Shown here in pieces: positions 46,040-57,230 of a stretch of 64,000 bases of DNA; position 1 is the first letter of the stretch; the number at the start of each line of letters is the position of its first letter. Position numbers and translations under genes: made by a program. Where the stretch lies: assembly GCA_028455995.1 (NCBI GenBank), contig JABELC010000003.1:248001-312000 (forward strand), given 5' to 3'. Source of the stretch: Scleromitrula shiraiana. Its lineage: Eukaryota > Ascomycota > Leotiomycetes > Helotiales > Sclerotiniaceae. The notes below the pieces were generated by a model, which did not search any database, was not told the DNA's origin, and was given only the letters and a program-made list of their open reading frames with translations.

Positions 46040-47398
46040 TTATATATTATTAGCATGTAAAATGATGTTACCATCATGGGTTGTAAAAGTATGAGAGAAA
46101 GTAGACACATACTCGTTAACCTCCTTCCCCTTCTCCTTCCCCTTCCCCCTATTCCCCGCCGCTTCCTTCTCTCTCCCCTCAGCCCAGCCATCTACATCCA
46201 TCACCTGTCTCCCCTTCCACGCATTCATAATATGCTGGCCTCTCCGTCTAACCCTCTCTCCATACCACCCCGGCAGTCCCCGCACCCAACTCGTCGTAAC
46301 CCCAAATCCCGGAAAGAACCCCTGTCCGCTCTTCCCACTCACCACTTTCTCCACTATCCCCTCCGCCACCGTCTCCATCTCCATCGTCGGCGCCAACCAC
46401 CCCGCGTCGTTTTTATAGCCTTCGAATAGCGCTGTTTTCGTATACCCCTGGTTTATCACCACGGTGCGCACTTTCGGCGCATTATACTTCGTTGCCAGTT
46501 CGGCGGATAATCCCTCGTGGAAGGATAGAGCCGCTGCTTTCGAGGACGCGTAATCGACCATATTGGGGACGGTGACGTAGGATGCGAGCGAGGCGATTGT
46601 GACGACCATGCCGTGATTTTTGGAGATCATTGAGGGAAGAAATTCGCGGATCAGATGGTAGTGGGAGAAGGTGTTGACGGAGAAAGTGAAGAGGAGATCG
46701 GAGGGTGTGGTTTCGAGGATTGATTTTCCGCGGGCCACGCCGGCGTTGTTGATTAGGATTGTGGGGGCGCCGATTTGAGTGCGGATTTGGGTGGCGGTTT
46801 GGGAGAGGGTGGTGGGGGAGGTTATGTCGCATTTGAAGTAGTGGGTTTTGGGTGCTGGTTGATTAGATAGTAAGTATTCGGAATATCCATTCATTTGACT
46901 TGGGTATTTGCTTGAATGCTATAGTTGGAGAATCATGATTACTTACAGGTCTCGAATGTCATGGGAATTACATCTAACACCACAACCGTAATACCCCTCT
47001 CAGCAAGAAGTTTCACAACCTCCCCACCTATACCACCCGCTCCACCAGTAATCAACACAATCTCCCTATCCCAATCATAAGGATCATCCGTCCAATTATT
47101 CAAAACACCTCTCTCCAAATAATTAGACGCCACACGAAGAAGACCAAAATAGAAGAGTTTTTTAAGACGAGAAAAAGCGGTTTCGTGCAAAATGGAGAGA
47201 TTGTGGCCGCGTTTGGTGTAACGAGCTAGGAGGAGGAAGATTAAGGTGAATGCGGGGTTTAGGGCTGTTTTCTTGATGAGGGCGCCGAGGGGGTCGCTGG
47301 TGAATCCTAGATAGGATTGAGATTGTTAGATTATTGGGAGATGGAAAGGACGAGGAATTGCAACCTTCGCGTGGTAGCCATCCTTTGTATGGAGGCAT
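46040..47398 (-). CDS. Short-chain dehydrogenase/reductase, membrane-associated type
   Basis: Three exons, 47398-47365, 47306-46947 and 46854-46040, give 402 residues with consistent phases. The N terminus (LNPAFTLIFLLLARYTKRGH) has a hydrophobic segment that may anchor it to a membrane. The Rossmann fold follows: IVLITGGAGGIGGEVVKLLA (cofactor Gly motif), VVVLDVIPMTFET, ILINNAGVARG, VVTIASLASYVTVP and the catalytic YASSKAAALSFHEG (Tyr-X-X-X-Lys). The arrangement matches retinol dehydrogenase/17-beta-HSD11-like enzymes, often found on lipid droplets or ER; the substrate is not predictable. The C terminus is charged (KEKGKEVNEY). The first intron uses a weak donor, GTTGCA. The last acceptor was chosen because the earlier AG leads to a stop. 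Confidence 0.88.
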
Positions 47399-47921
47399 GA
47401 TTTCTGATCTTGCTGTTGGTTTGTATTTGTTTGGAGTAACCTGAGTACTGACTGAGATGAGACTGAGAATACAATTGAATGAACGAATTGATCAATTGAG
47501 GTGAATTGGGAGTAGAAAAGGATGAAGAGAAGAGGAGATGAGGAGATGAGGAAGTTACATTAAAACCGACTTGGCATTAGGGTGGCTGGAAGTATCTTGA
47601 CATTACTGAACATGTGAAGTCCAATTGAATGCGGGGAAACCTTGAGACATTCCAATGCGGGGTTAGCGCGCCACATTTTCCAGTCTGGGGAAGGTATGGG
47701 AAAAACGTGGAAACGAAGAAAATAATAGGTGATAAAGGGAATGATTATCCTGTGGTGTAATGCTTCCAAAGAACTAGATTCTTGTCCAAAATGTCTTGCA
47801 CCTTGGCGCGAACAGAATCCGCAAAATACCAAGTAGAGATCATATTCAGTGAACTAAGAAGTGCTAGTTCAATTATAAATTTCGATGTATATATATCCAA
47901 GAAACATCTTTCACATATATA
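47399..47921. other. Intergenic, SDR promoter and 3' flank of secreted protein gene
   Basis: A 90-codon minus-strand frame (47832-47560) has no recognisable family and was not called. No other signal was seen. Confidence 0.45.
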
Positions 47922-48784
47922 TTAAAATATTAACATAAGTAATAAACTTCCAACCCAAACATAATGAGCTCCCGATCTCCAATCAATGAAATTTCCAGCT
48001 CCAATTCCATCCGCAGATGATGCCGTAGTTTGAATAGCCGTTCCCGCAATACGAGTAAAGTTATTCGCAGTAGACCCTAATGTCGTCCAAGGGATAAGAT
48101 CATTATTTAGTGAATCGCAAGATGGACGATCGCTTTGCTCGGATATGGAATTGGTGACTTGGATTGGTAGATCAAAAATTGTATACATGTCTGTGCCATT
48201 CATTCGGAAATTTTGACGGATAGAAACCTAGTGTTTTGTGTTAAAATTCATGCTTAAATAATGGAGGCGCATGAAAGGGAAGCTCACATTATAAGCTCCT
48301 CTAGAAGTCTTTCCCTGTGATGTACCATCGCCAACTAAACAATCTGGCCAAACCCAATTGACATGTTTGACGGTACTGCTTGGTTCCTGCGCCATAATAT
48401 CTCCTAGACTTGCATTTCCTGCCGTCGCAGTACCGTTTGAAATGGTGAAATTTTTGCCTGTTGTATAGCTCGAGAGAAACATCGTGATGTTGTATATTTT
48501 GGATGGGGAATTGGCCGGATAAGGAGGTAGTTGAAGTTGTCCATCAGAAGAAACATCCATTGCAACCTGTAAAAAGTCTTCAACCACCAGAAGAATCAGT
48601 CCAATTCAAAATTGATTCCCTTGGAGAGATTGAGCTACTTACCACCGCCTAGTGGTGTATTTGGTTGAGGGGCATCGATTATTGCGATACCTGGAGTATA
48701 TATTTGTCCATTAACGATTTCTTGTGAATAGATACCTTGAATATAAAGAGAAATGAAGAGAAAGATGAACTGTAACGACGCCAT
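47922..48784 (-). CDS. Secreted, predicted GPI-anchored protein of unknown function
   Basis: Three exons, 48784-48643, 48577-48288 and 48227-47922, give 245 residues. The first exon supplies a signal peptide (MASLQFIFLFISLYIQGIYS), so the start is at 48784. The mature N terminus reads GQIYTPGIAIIDAPQPNTPL, then GGDFLQVAMDVSSDG, a pattern I associate with a widespread family of secreted fungal proteins without known function. The middle has several N-glycosylation sites (NITM, NFTI, NGTA, NAS) and one Cys in WVWPDCLVGDG; another is at RPSCDS. The C terminus ends in Thr/Ser/Ala-rich sequence and a hydrophobic tail (HYVWVGSLLLMLIF), typical of a GPI signal. It is probably at the cell wall or plasma membrane. 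Introns are 65 and 60 nt. Confidence 0.82.
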
Positions 48785-49864
48785 TGTGAGACTCTATACA
48801 AGAGTAATCGAACGACAGCAAAGATAGGGACTTAAAGGAGCGAAAGAATCATAACTCATTTGAAGGTGGAGGATTTTTAAGGAAAGTTGGTTACATAAAA
48901 TATCAGTATGAGGATATACCAAATGACGACAAGGAAATAGGAAACCAATTTCCCATACCAAATTTAACCCCTACCATGTTCGATATTATTTAATATGATA
49001 TTCTTATTGGTTAATATAAATTATGCATAAGAGAGATCAGATCATTGTAATAATTGGTTCGGTAACATAATCCCGAAATATTATATGGATCCAATGGATC
49101 CCTTTTTATGGTTATGGCGGGTGGTTCTGAGAAGAGATAATTCCATGAGGGAATTGCTATTAGGACTTGTCTCCTGTATGTTACGAGAAATGCTCGAATG
49201 AGATGGGATTAGAGATACTGACGGGTTCTAGAAAGGAGAACACTAGAAACTGGAATAAAATGTAACTTCGGGTCATATCTTCATCCGCGCCGAACCGAGG
49301 TCTTTTCGTGCCCGTCATACCCGTTGTCGTTCAAGTTGTCGTCCCTTATCATGTACCGATACATCCGAGAGCTGTTCCAGTTTCGAATGTCTGTGCAGTT
49401 GACATACAATCATATAGTATGTTTGACTTGAATATATATATCTTAAACAGACATCTCAAATGGATTAGTTTTATATATATTTAGATATCCATATGCTTAT
49501 ATAAACATTTAAAAACATTTCATCATAATGATTGAGATTTAATGCTTAGTAATGTATCACGTGAAACACTACGATTAATTAAGCTTAATTCAATCTCCAA
49601 CCTTCAATGTCAACCTTAGGTTTCTCTCCACAAACTAGACCGGGCTATTCTCAAAGTTGTTTTTACAAGAGTTGGAGCTACACAGCTTCAACTTCACATT
49701 TAATACCCGACGCAGTGGAACGGGACCGCCTCGTGGTGATAATATTCTTTTGAGCTTCGAGTGGGAAGCTATTCTCTTACGTTGATCTATCCCTATCACA
49801 GATACGGTCGCACTATAGCTATCTTATATCCCTATTCGGATTTGTTGATCAAAATTTCGACAAG
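48785..49864. other. Divergent intergenic region
   Basis: AT-rich, containing promoters of the secreted protein and of the pseudouridine gene. CGAATGTCTGTG at about 49384 and CAGACATCTCAAA at about 49448 resemble the dispersed CAGACATTC motif. No gene was seen. Confidence 0.5.
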
Positions 49865-52800
49865 ATGAACTCTCTAATTCGTCCTAACCTAAGATTTAAG
49901 TTATCGCCTAAATCACATTTATTATCCAGTACTTCTGTTAGATGTCGATATATTTATAACCCTACGAATGATATTGCAAGGGGATATAAGGGCGGAAGCT
50001 TAAGGCCAGCTCGCCTGGAGCTTACCAATCTTATGAAGGAGGGTGAACAGAGGAAACTTTATCAAAGGTATAAATCTCTAGTCTATAAAAACGGTTTGGC
50101 GAGGCTTTTCGTCGTATCAGACGAAGTCGAATATGCTGTTGCTACAAAACAACCGGTCGTAGCCCTGGAAACCACCATTTATACTCATGGTTTTCCATAT
50201 CCTGATAATATTCAACTTGCCCTTGATTTGGAAGATGTCGTTCGCAAGAACGGGGGAATTCCAGCAACAATTGGAATATTGAATGGGGTAGCACGTGTTG
50301 GTCTTACCAAAGAGGAAATAACTGAAATTGCATCGGCTGCTGGTGATCCGGAAACTGTAAAAGTATCTAGGAGAGATATACCTTTTATGTTGGGAATGGT
50401 AAATGACCCCTCTTTCAGAATTCATAAACATTATTAAGCCCATATTTACCCTGTATCTAACTTTAAGAGCAGGGAGTTGCTGGACGCAAAATGACAGGAG
50501 GTACCACAATTGCTGGTACCATGTTACTAGCACACAAGGCCGGAATTAGTGTGTTCGGTACTGGTGGACTAGGAGGTGTTCATCGCGGTGGTCAAGACAC
50601 GATGGATATATCTGCTGATCTCACCGAACTTGGACGTACACCAGTCGCTGTGATCAGTAGTGGCTGTAAAAGCTTTTTAGATATTCCTCGGACATTAGAA
50701 TATCTAGAAACACAAGGTGCTGGTGTCTTCACTTTTGCAGATGGTCGTACTGGACCTATTGAATACCCGGCATTCTTCACACGGGATAGTGGTGTTTTAA
50801 GTCCGATGGTGGTTCAAAATGAACAGGAGGCTGCTGCAATTATCTGTAAGTCCTATCAATGATGAAATTCAAGTGATCAATATAGCTGAAAATATTAGAT
50901 GCCCAGGATTTCTTCGGCAGTGCAGCTAGTGGGTTTCATTTTGCAAATCCTATACCGGAGGAATTCTCAATTCCGAAATCCGAAATCGATCATGCAATTG
51001 ATCAGGCTGTTAAAGAAGCTGCCGATCAAGGTTTCCATGGCCATTCGAATACTCCTTTCATTCTATCAAGAATTAAAGAACTCACGAAGGGCAACAGCAT
51101 TCCAGCAAATAGGGCATTGATAGAATCTAATGTCAAGGTAGCCACAAAGGTTGCCGTTGAACTCTCTAGACTGAGGTTGAATGATGTGGTTAATCCTATA
51201 TCTAATTTGCGGCCTGAAGTGCAATCTAGAAGGTCAAATGAACTGGCTTCTATGCGGAAAAATATGCCGGATAATAGCGGGTTAGTTCGCCGTTATTGCC
51301 GCAATTTCTAGGGATGTAATAACTTAATATAGTTCTAGATATTCAAATCGTGGGATTTTCAATATATGTAATTCGGAACCTATAGAAATAAGCAAAGACT
51401 CCACGCCTAAAATACCTGTAACCAAAGAACTCGTTTCTCAAGTTTCTGCATCACAAGTTAGTCAATATTTGCTCCTCCCCAATGTCCAATCGATTCGAAC
51501 CCCTCTGACTTCTCTTTAAATATAGCCAACTGCAGTCGTAGTAGGCTCGGTAGCTGTAGATCTTTCATGTGATTATACTCCTCGCCCAACCGACCAGGAA
51601 ACGTCACCCCAAATGCACACCTCAAACATAGGACAAATCCGATCCTCAATCGGCGGCGTCGGATACAATGTAGCATTAGCCGCCCAGCTCAGCAGCACCG
51701 AGCCCGTTAGTCTCTGCAGTATAGTCGTTGAAGACCAGTAAGCCAGCCACCATAGAAAATAGAATCTCACAATACCAATACCAATACCAAAAACTAACCA
51801 ACTTACCACCCCAGAGCCGGAAAAACCATCCTCAAAACCCTCCAAGACAACGGGATCGACACATCAAATATCATCACCATCCCACCTAGCACCGTCCACC
51901 GAACCGCAGAATACGTATCCATCAACTCCTCTAAAAAAGACCTCGTGGTCGCCATAGCCGACATGGACATCTTCGCCGCCTCACCCTCCACACCTCATAT
52001 ATCGCAACTCCTGGCAAAGATATCCAACCTCCCTTCATCGGTAAAATGGCTAGTAGTCGACGCCAACTGGTCCCCGTCCGTGCTACACACCATAATGCAG
52101 ACGGCGAGAGCTAAGCACCCGGATATTAAGATTGCGTATGAACCGGTGTCGGTTCCAAAATCTACATCTTTATTCCTCGATCCTACCAATTCGAGCTCAT
52201 GCACCCCGCACCCCGCACTCCCCCTCTACCCCCACAACACCGCCACCCTCACCACCCCCACCACGCACGAACTCATCGCCCTCCACACCGCCGCCACATC
52301 CCTCTCGCTCTTCTCATCCCCCGCCTACTTCGCCATCATCGACGCCCTTGGAATCCCCAGCACCGGCGCAAGAACCCGCTTCGTCTCGATCGCCGGCGCC
52401 GCACTCACAGATCTGGGGATCCCATTTCGATGTATCCAGCTACTGCCCTTGACCCCGGTTATTTTCACCAAGCTTGGGAAAGACGGGGTGCTGTTGACGG
52501 AGTTGTTGAGGCCGGGGGATTTTAGGCTGTCCGATCCGGGACATGCGCCGTATGTCCTCTCGAGAACGGGGTATACGAGTCCGGGAAATGCCGTCGGCGG
52601 TGTGTATATGCGCTTGTATCCCGTGCCGGAGCGGGTAGCGGAGGAGGACATTAAGAGTGTCAATGGGGTGGGCGATACGTTTCTAGGAGTGCTGGTTAGT
52701 GGATTGGCGAAGGGAGTGGGTGTTTGGGAGGAGGAGCTTGTGGGGGCTGCGCAGAGGGCGGCGGGGTTGACGTTGAGGTGGGGGGGTGGTGTTAGTGCAG

Positions 52801-52871
52801 ATGTACAAAAATTAAGGGGGACGATTGAGGGACTGGGGAGGAGGATTCCTGATAGGAAGGTGGAAAATTAG
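49865..52871 (+). CDS. Bifunctional pseudouridine-5'-phosphate glycosidase / PfkB-type kinase
   Basis: Six exons, 49865-50398, 50473-50845, 50899-51280, 51339-51456, 51526-51737 and 51815-52871, give 891 residues. The N-terminal half matches YeiN-type glycosidase, which splits pseudouridine-5'-phosphate into uracil and ribose-5-phosphate: PVVALETTIYTHGFPYPDN with Glu102, GRKMTGGTTIAGTMLLAH, VFGTGGLGGVHRGG and SSGCKSFLDIPRTLEYLETQ with Lys244, the expected imine-forming lysine. The C-terminal half is a PfkB sugar kinase like YeiC, which phosphorylates pseudouridine: TAVVVGSVAVDLSCDY, SIGGVGYNVALAAQL and the catalytic Asp827 in NGVGDTFLG. One protein thus covers both steps. The first 35 residues are basic and Ser-rich without acids (NLRFKLSPKSHLLSS), possibly a mitochondrial presequence. 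The kinase half is much more GC-rich than the glycosidase half. Confidence 0.93.
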
Positions 52872-53351
52872 GGAGATAGGAGCAATGAGATAAAAGAGGA
52901 GGAGGAAGTGTAAACGGAGTGGACGATACATTCTTAACGGTATTAGCTACCGAGTTATCAAAGAAATAAGTATCTAAAAAGCGAAAACAGTAGGGATCTC
53001 ACAGAGGGGCGGTGGAGTCGAGTTGACGTTGAGGTGGGGGATGGTATTAGTGGGGAGGTGGGAAATTTAAGAAGGGTGGTGGAGGGGCTGGGAGGGGACG
53101 TTGGGAGGTGGAAAATTTAAGAAGGATGATGGAGGGGCTGGGACGGGACGTTGGGAGGAGGGAAGATAGGAGGGAAGGTAAGAGATAGATGAGAGCGGGT
53201 TTTGGAAATGTATAGATAAATGGATAAAGCTGTATAATACATACCGATTCATATATCTATCATCTTCTCTTCTAATTGTACATACCACACACACCACAAA
53301 CCTATAAAAACCTATAAAAACCTATAAAAACCATGCAGCCTAACATCCCGT

Positions 53352-53385
<34 letters not shown>

Positions 53386-54225
53386 ATAAAGCCCAGTATT
53401 AGGTATTAGGATAGATACAGTATGTATCAACCCAGCATATATCGGAACCCAAAGCTCAACACAACACAACACAACATACTTGACTTACTATACCGTACAT
53501 AGGTTGTTAAGAACAGAAATAGAAGATGTATTTACATACATAGATTCATGCATGGGATGGGGTATTTGGAATAAGAAGTCAAATTCAAATTCAGATTCAG
53601 ATTCAGATTCAAATTCAAGAAAAAATTGTATTCGATGGCGAGATTAATTTCACTATTCGAATAGAATAACTAGTCCAGTTCAGCTACGTACGTACATACA
53701 TACATACATACATACATACATACAACCGTAAAGCCATCCCACTAACAAGCAAGCAAGCAAGCAAGCAAGTAAGCAAGTAAGTAAATTATTCCCCTCCCTC
53801 GTTCCCCTCTCGTCAACCACCCCTACATTACACCTCGCAAATCCATCCCCATCTCCATCCCCACCGTAATGCCAATTTTCAAAACCCAGCTAATAAATAC
53901 ATAAATAATCATCTGGTAGCAAAGACTCCCATCCCATTCCATTCCATTCATAATATCATACATCATACATCATTCATCTATCCGTTTATTTTCCATTTAT
54001 ATCCCGTTTGTTTATGTCTGCATATTCCCTCACTACATATCTCCTCATCTCATATTTCCATATTTCCACAACAAGTCCATCCATCCATCCGATATGTAAA
54101 CCCATAACCCACAAAAAGAGTAAGTAGCAAATCAAGAACCACGCTATCTCAATAAATCGAGCTCAAAACTAAACCAGCAAACGCGCTACTCTGCAGCGAA
54201 AAAGTATCAGAGCCCCCAGAAATAC
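52872..54225. other. Intergenic with decayed gene-tail copy and homopolymer
   Basis: Left part: the duplicated kinase 3' end (listed separately). Then CCTATAAAAA repeats at 53300-53330, a poly-A run of about 28 at 53357-53384, an ATTCAG/ATTCAA block near 53585-53620, a CATA run at 53694-53723 and an AAGC run at 53749-53775. No gene. Confidence 0.6.
52908..53154 (+). pseudogene. Decayed tandem duplicate of the PfkB kinase 3' end
   Basis: This stretch aligns to the last 215 bp of the preceding gene at an offset of about 250 bp. GTGTAAACGGAGTGGACGAT matches GTGTCAATGGGGTGGGCGAT at 52657; its translation SVNGVDDTFLTVLATEL parallels SVNGVGDTFLGVLVSGL. GTTGACGTTGAGGTGGGGG at 53022 is identical to 52766. 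The copy then has stops. The last part, equivalent to LRGTIEGLGRR, is itself doubled as two 50-bp units (53055-53104 and 53105-53154). Confidence 0.85.
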
Positions 54226-56287
54226 TCATTGGGCACGACAATGAGAATCCATCAAAGGTTCACCATCACTATCCATACCATCAAACAGCTCATCCTCGCC
54301 CCTATCCTCCATATCCGAATTATCCTCATCAAAATCCCAATCTAAAAACTCCACATCCTCATCAAAATCATCTCCCAAATCGATCTTGGTACCCCTCGCC
54401 GTGATATCTTCATCGAACAGTTCACGCCGAGCTTCGCGAATTTGAAGGTATTGTTCATGCATATCTTCTGTAAGTTCTTTAACCCATGCGCTGGCTTGTC
54501 TTGGGTCTTTATCGTGGGGAGCTTGTTTTTGTAACCATCTCAAATTGGCAAAGAGTTTCTCTCGTTGAAGATCTGAGTAGGCTTGTTCATACATGGTGAT
54601 TCCCTTCTCTATCTTGATTCGTATTGCTTGTGGCATGGGTCGTTTAAACATCGTGGCAATCTTGTCGAGCGTGTAGATATATCGATCAATATCACTATCG
54701 AGACTGTGTGACTCTCCATGTGCGTAATTTTCATCGTAATGATGAAAGCATTTGCAGCTTCCACATTCGTTGAAGATTCCTTGAGATCGTTCTACAATAA
54801 CAAATTCCTGCAACTTTTCGGCAGCGCTGACAATCTTCTTATATTGACCTTCAAGTTCTTTAAGAACAATTGCCCTTGCTTTTTTGAATTCGGCAATATC
54901 TTCTCTATCTCGAGCTATAATTGCTTCTACGTAGAAAAGGGGTTAGCGAATGTGTACAGCATAGTTAACTTTTGAGTTGACAGAACAAAGAAGTTGACCT
55001 ACGAGAAAGTCCCCGTTCCACCGGATGAATCTCAGAATAATATCTAAATGGATTACCATGAGATGGTTGAGGAAGAGCCCAACCATAATGACGGATATCT
55101 TGTTCTACATCATGACCACGATGAAGCACTAGCATATCAGATTGAAAGGTTTCTGATCGCTCAAACAACAAGGCGTATGCTATGAGCTGGTCATATAATT
55201 TATAAGCTTTCTCAATTGGTAAACCAGTCTTAACTAAATCTTGATATTTGTTGGTAACGTTTTCCGCTAGACCGTTGAAATCATAGTTCTCCTTTTCTTC
55301 GTCGTCAGTCATTAAAGCACTATCAGTACTAGGGTGGTAATAGTTGGGTTTCATGCAAGGTTCGTCCGAAGGCTTTGGCATCTCATCTCTCCTGGCAATC
55401 CTGAGTTCTAGGCTAACGTCTCTCAAAAGATTGAGTGGTTGTATCAAATAATTCATTTGTTTCTTCGAGAATTTGTACTGCTCTCTTAACATAACATCAA
55501 CATGGGAACAATGTCTTGTAAGCGCAACAGCAATTTCCAATGACTTTGGTAGATCTTCCAATGATAGTTCGGATAAGGCCTGGCAGAAGTGAACGAACAG
55601 TCTTGAAGGTACGGGATTCATTGGAACAGGTCTATGAGCTGCAGTAATCAACTTCCAATGCTTAACTTTCCTCATGGGTGTAAAGAAATCGAAGTCAAAA
55701 TTGTGTTCACGCCCACTGTTTGCAAAACAAACGTTGTATCTCGTCAATGGTGATTGTGGTGTATGGCATGCATTCGGTCCATAGGCACCGATTAACTCCA
55801 TAACAAAGGTATTTGAGCCATAGAGAATAGGTTCCGCTTCATTCCTAATAACTCGGCAGGTCCGCAAGATAGCTGGAGAAAGACCAAACTTATTATTACT
55901 AAAGTTGGCATCCTTGCCGATAGAAGTGGTCTTGCCGAGATCTGGATTGACCAAGAGCAATTTGTAGATCTTGATGCGGATTTCGACTGGAAGCTTCCTT
56001 AAAAAAGGGGACGCATTTTGTTGAAGAGTCGCGAGATATTTTATCTTGTCTTCAGCGTCCTTCAATTTACGCTCAGTAAGGAAGATAGTTCGAGCCTGGT
56101 TCATGATAGTGGTTCGTTCTTGATTGGCGAGTTGTCTTCTTTGCTTATCGACCATGTTACGAAAAGATGCACTAATTGCACGTTCATTTTCGAGCTGTTT
56201 GCGTAGCTGTGAGATATCGTTGTTTTCGAGATCTTTGGTCTTATTACCATGGTCTTTTTTGACCTTGGCTTTGGGTTCGTGGTTCAT
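54226..56287 (-). CDS. F-box-like protein with coiled coil, function unknown
   Basis: Two exons, 56287-55003 and 54926-54226 (76-nt intron, donor GTAGGT), give 661 residues. Residues about 20-90 form a charged coiled coil (DISQLRKQLENERAISASF, FLTERKLKDAEDKIKYLAT). An F-box-like start follows, ASPFLRKLPVEIRIKIYKLL, then LSPAILRTCRVIRNEAEPIL with YGSNTF. This is a very common fungal arrangement in which the region after the F-box-like helix resembles a truncated repeat domain. The C-terminal part is helical and charged (DIAEFKKARAIVLKELEGQY), with a Cys/His cluster (CGSCKCFHHYDENYAHGESH) and an acidic end (DDFDEDVEFLDWDFDEDNSD). A role in SCF ubiquitin ligases is possible but unproven; many such fungal proteins have no known partner. 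It was not possible to name an ortholog. Confidence 0.78.
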
Positions 56288-57230
56288 ATTGGCGATTTAC
56301 TAGTTTTACTACCAACTATGAGAGATGACACCAAATAACCGCCAAACAATTAGATATATGTAAAAGATGGAGAAACTTCAACTCACTGTGCGTTCAATCT
56401 GGGGTTAATTTTGAAGCTTGTTTGAATTTCGTTTGTCGAAGTTGTTTTTGATGAGCAAATATGATGTTCAAGATAGAGAAAAATAAGAAGAATCATAAAA
56501 GTTCAAAGTTGAAAGTTGAAGAGCAGAGGAGGGGAGGGGAGGCGGGGAATTAAGAATCAAATATGAAAAGTTGCCAAAGATGAAATGAATGATGAATCAT
56601 GAATGGAAGAAGAAAGAACTACCCTATGAATTTAGGCAGACACATTCAAATTGCTTTAAATATTTGACGAATTAATATATTAGAAGAAGTTTAAGAAATA
56701 ATATAAAATAAAACGATTCTTTATACAAATCAGGAAAGAAAAAAAAAGAAAAAAGAATATATATAAAAAAGAAGAGGAAAGAAGAGAAGAGAAAAGAAAA
56801 GAAGAGAGAGAACATTAAGGAAAAGTAGGGAAAAGTAGGCAAGCAAATGAATTAATCCAACCAAAACACTAGTATGAGGGTTCCCAAGTATTGTCCATTA
56901 TTATTGCATCTACGAAAATTAAGTCATGCAAATATCCGGATCTATAACCTGCACATGATATAAAACCTTACCTTCAAGCTTCAAATAAAGAAAGAAGGGG
57001 GGGGGAGGTAAAGAAAACCACTTATAATGATACGATTATGTCTCATTATTGCTATCTTCATGATGACTAGAAGGGAAGGAGCGCATACATATAAAGTTCT
57101 TAAAATCCAGATGATAATAGCTTCAATCATCCAATTGTTTGAACCGTTATTGGTTACCATTCACTTTTTATACCGAACCATGCACTCCATTTCTCTGTTC
57201 TTTCTAACCAACATCCACCCACTCATCCCA
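56288..57230. other. Intergenic, promoter of F-box-like gene and 3' flank of phosphoesterase
   Basis: A/G-rich runs (AAAGAAGAGAAAAG at 56740-56815) and a G-run near 56998-57006. Otherwise AT-rich with no gene. Confidence 0.5.

Noticed and set aside
47560..47832. 90-codon minus-strand frame between the SDR and secreted protein genes
   Set aside because: No recognisable motif, odd composition and no room for a promoter; possibly 3' flank.
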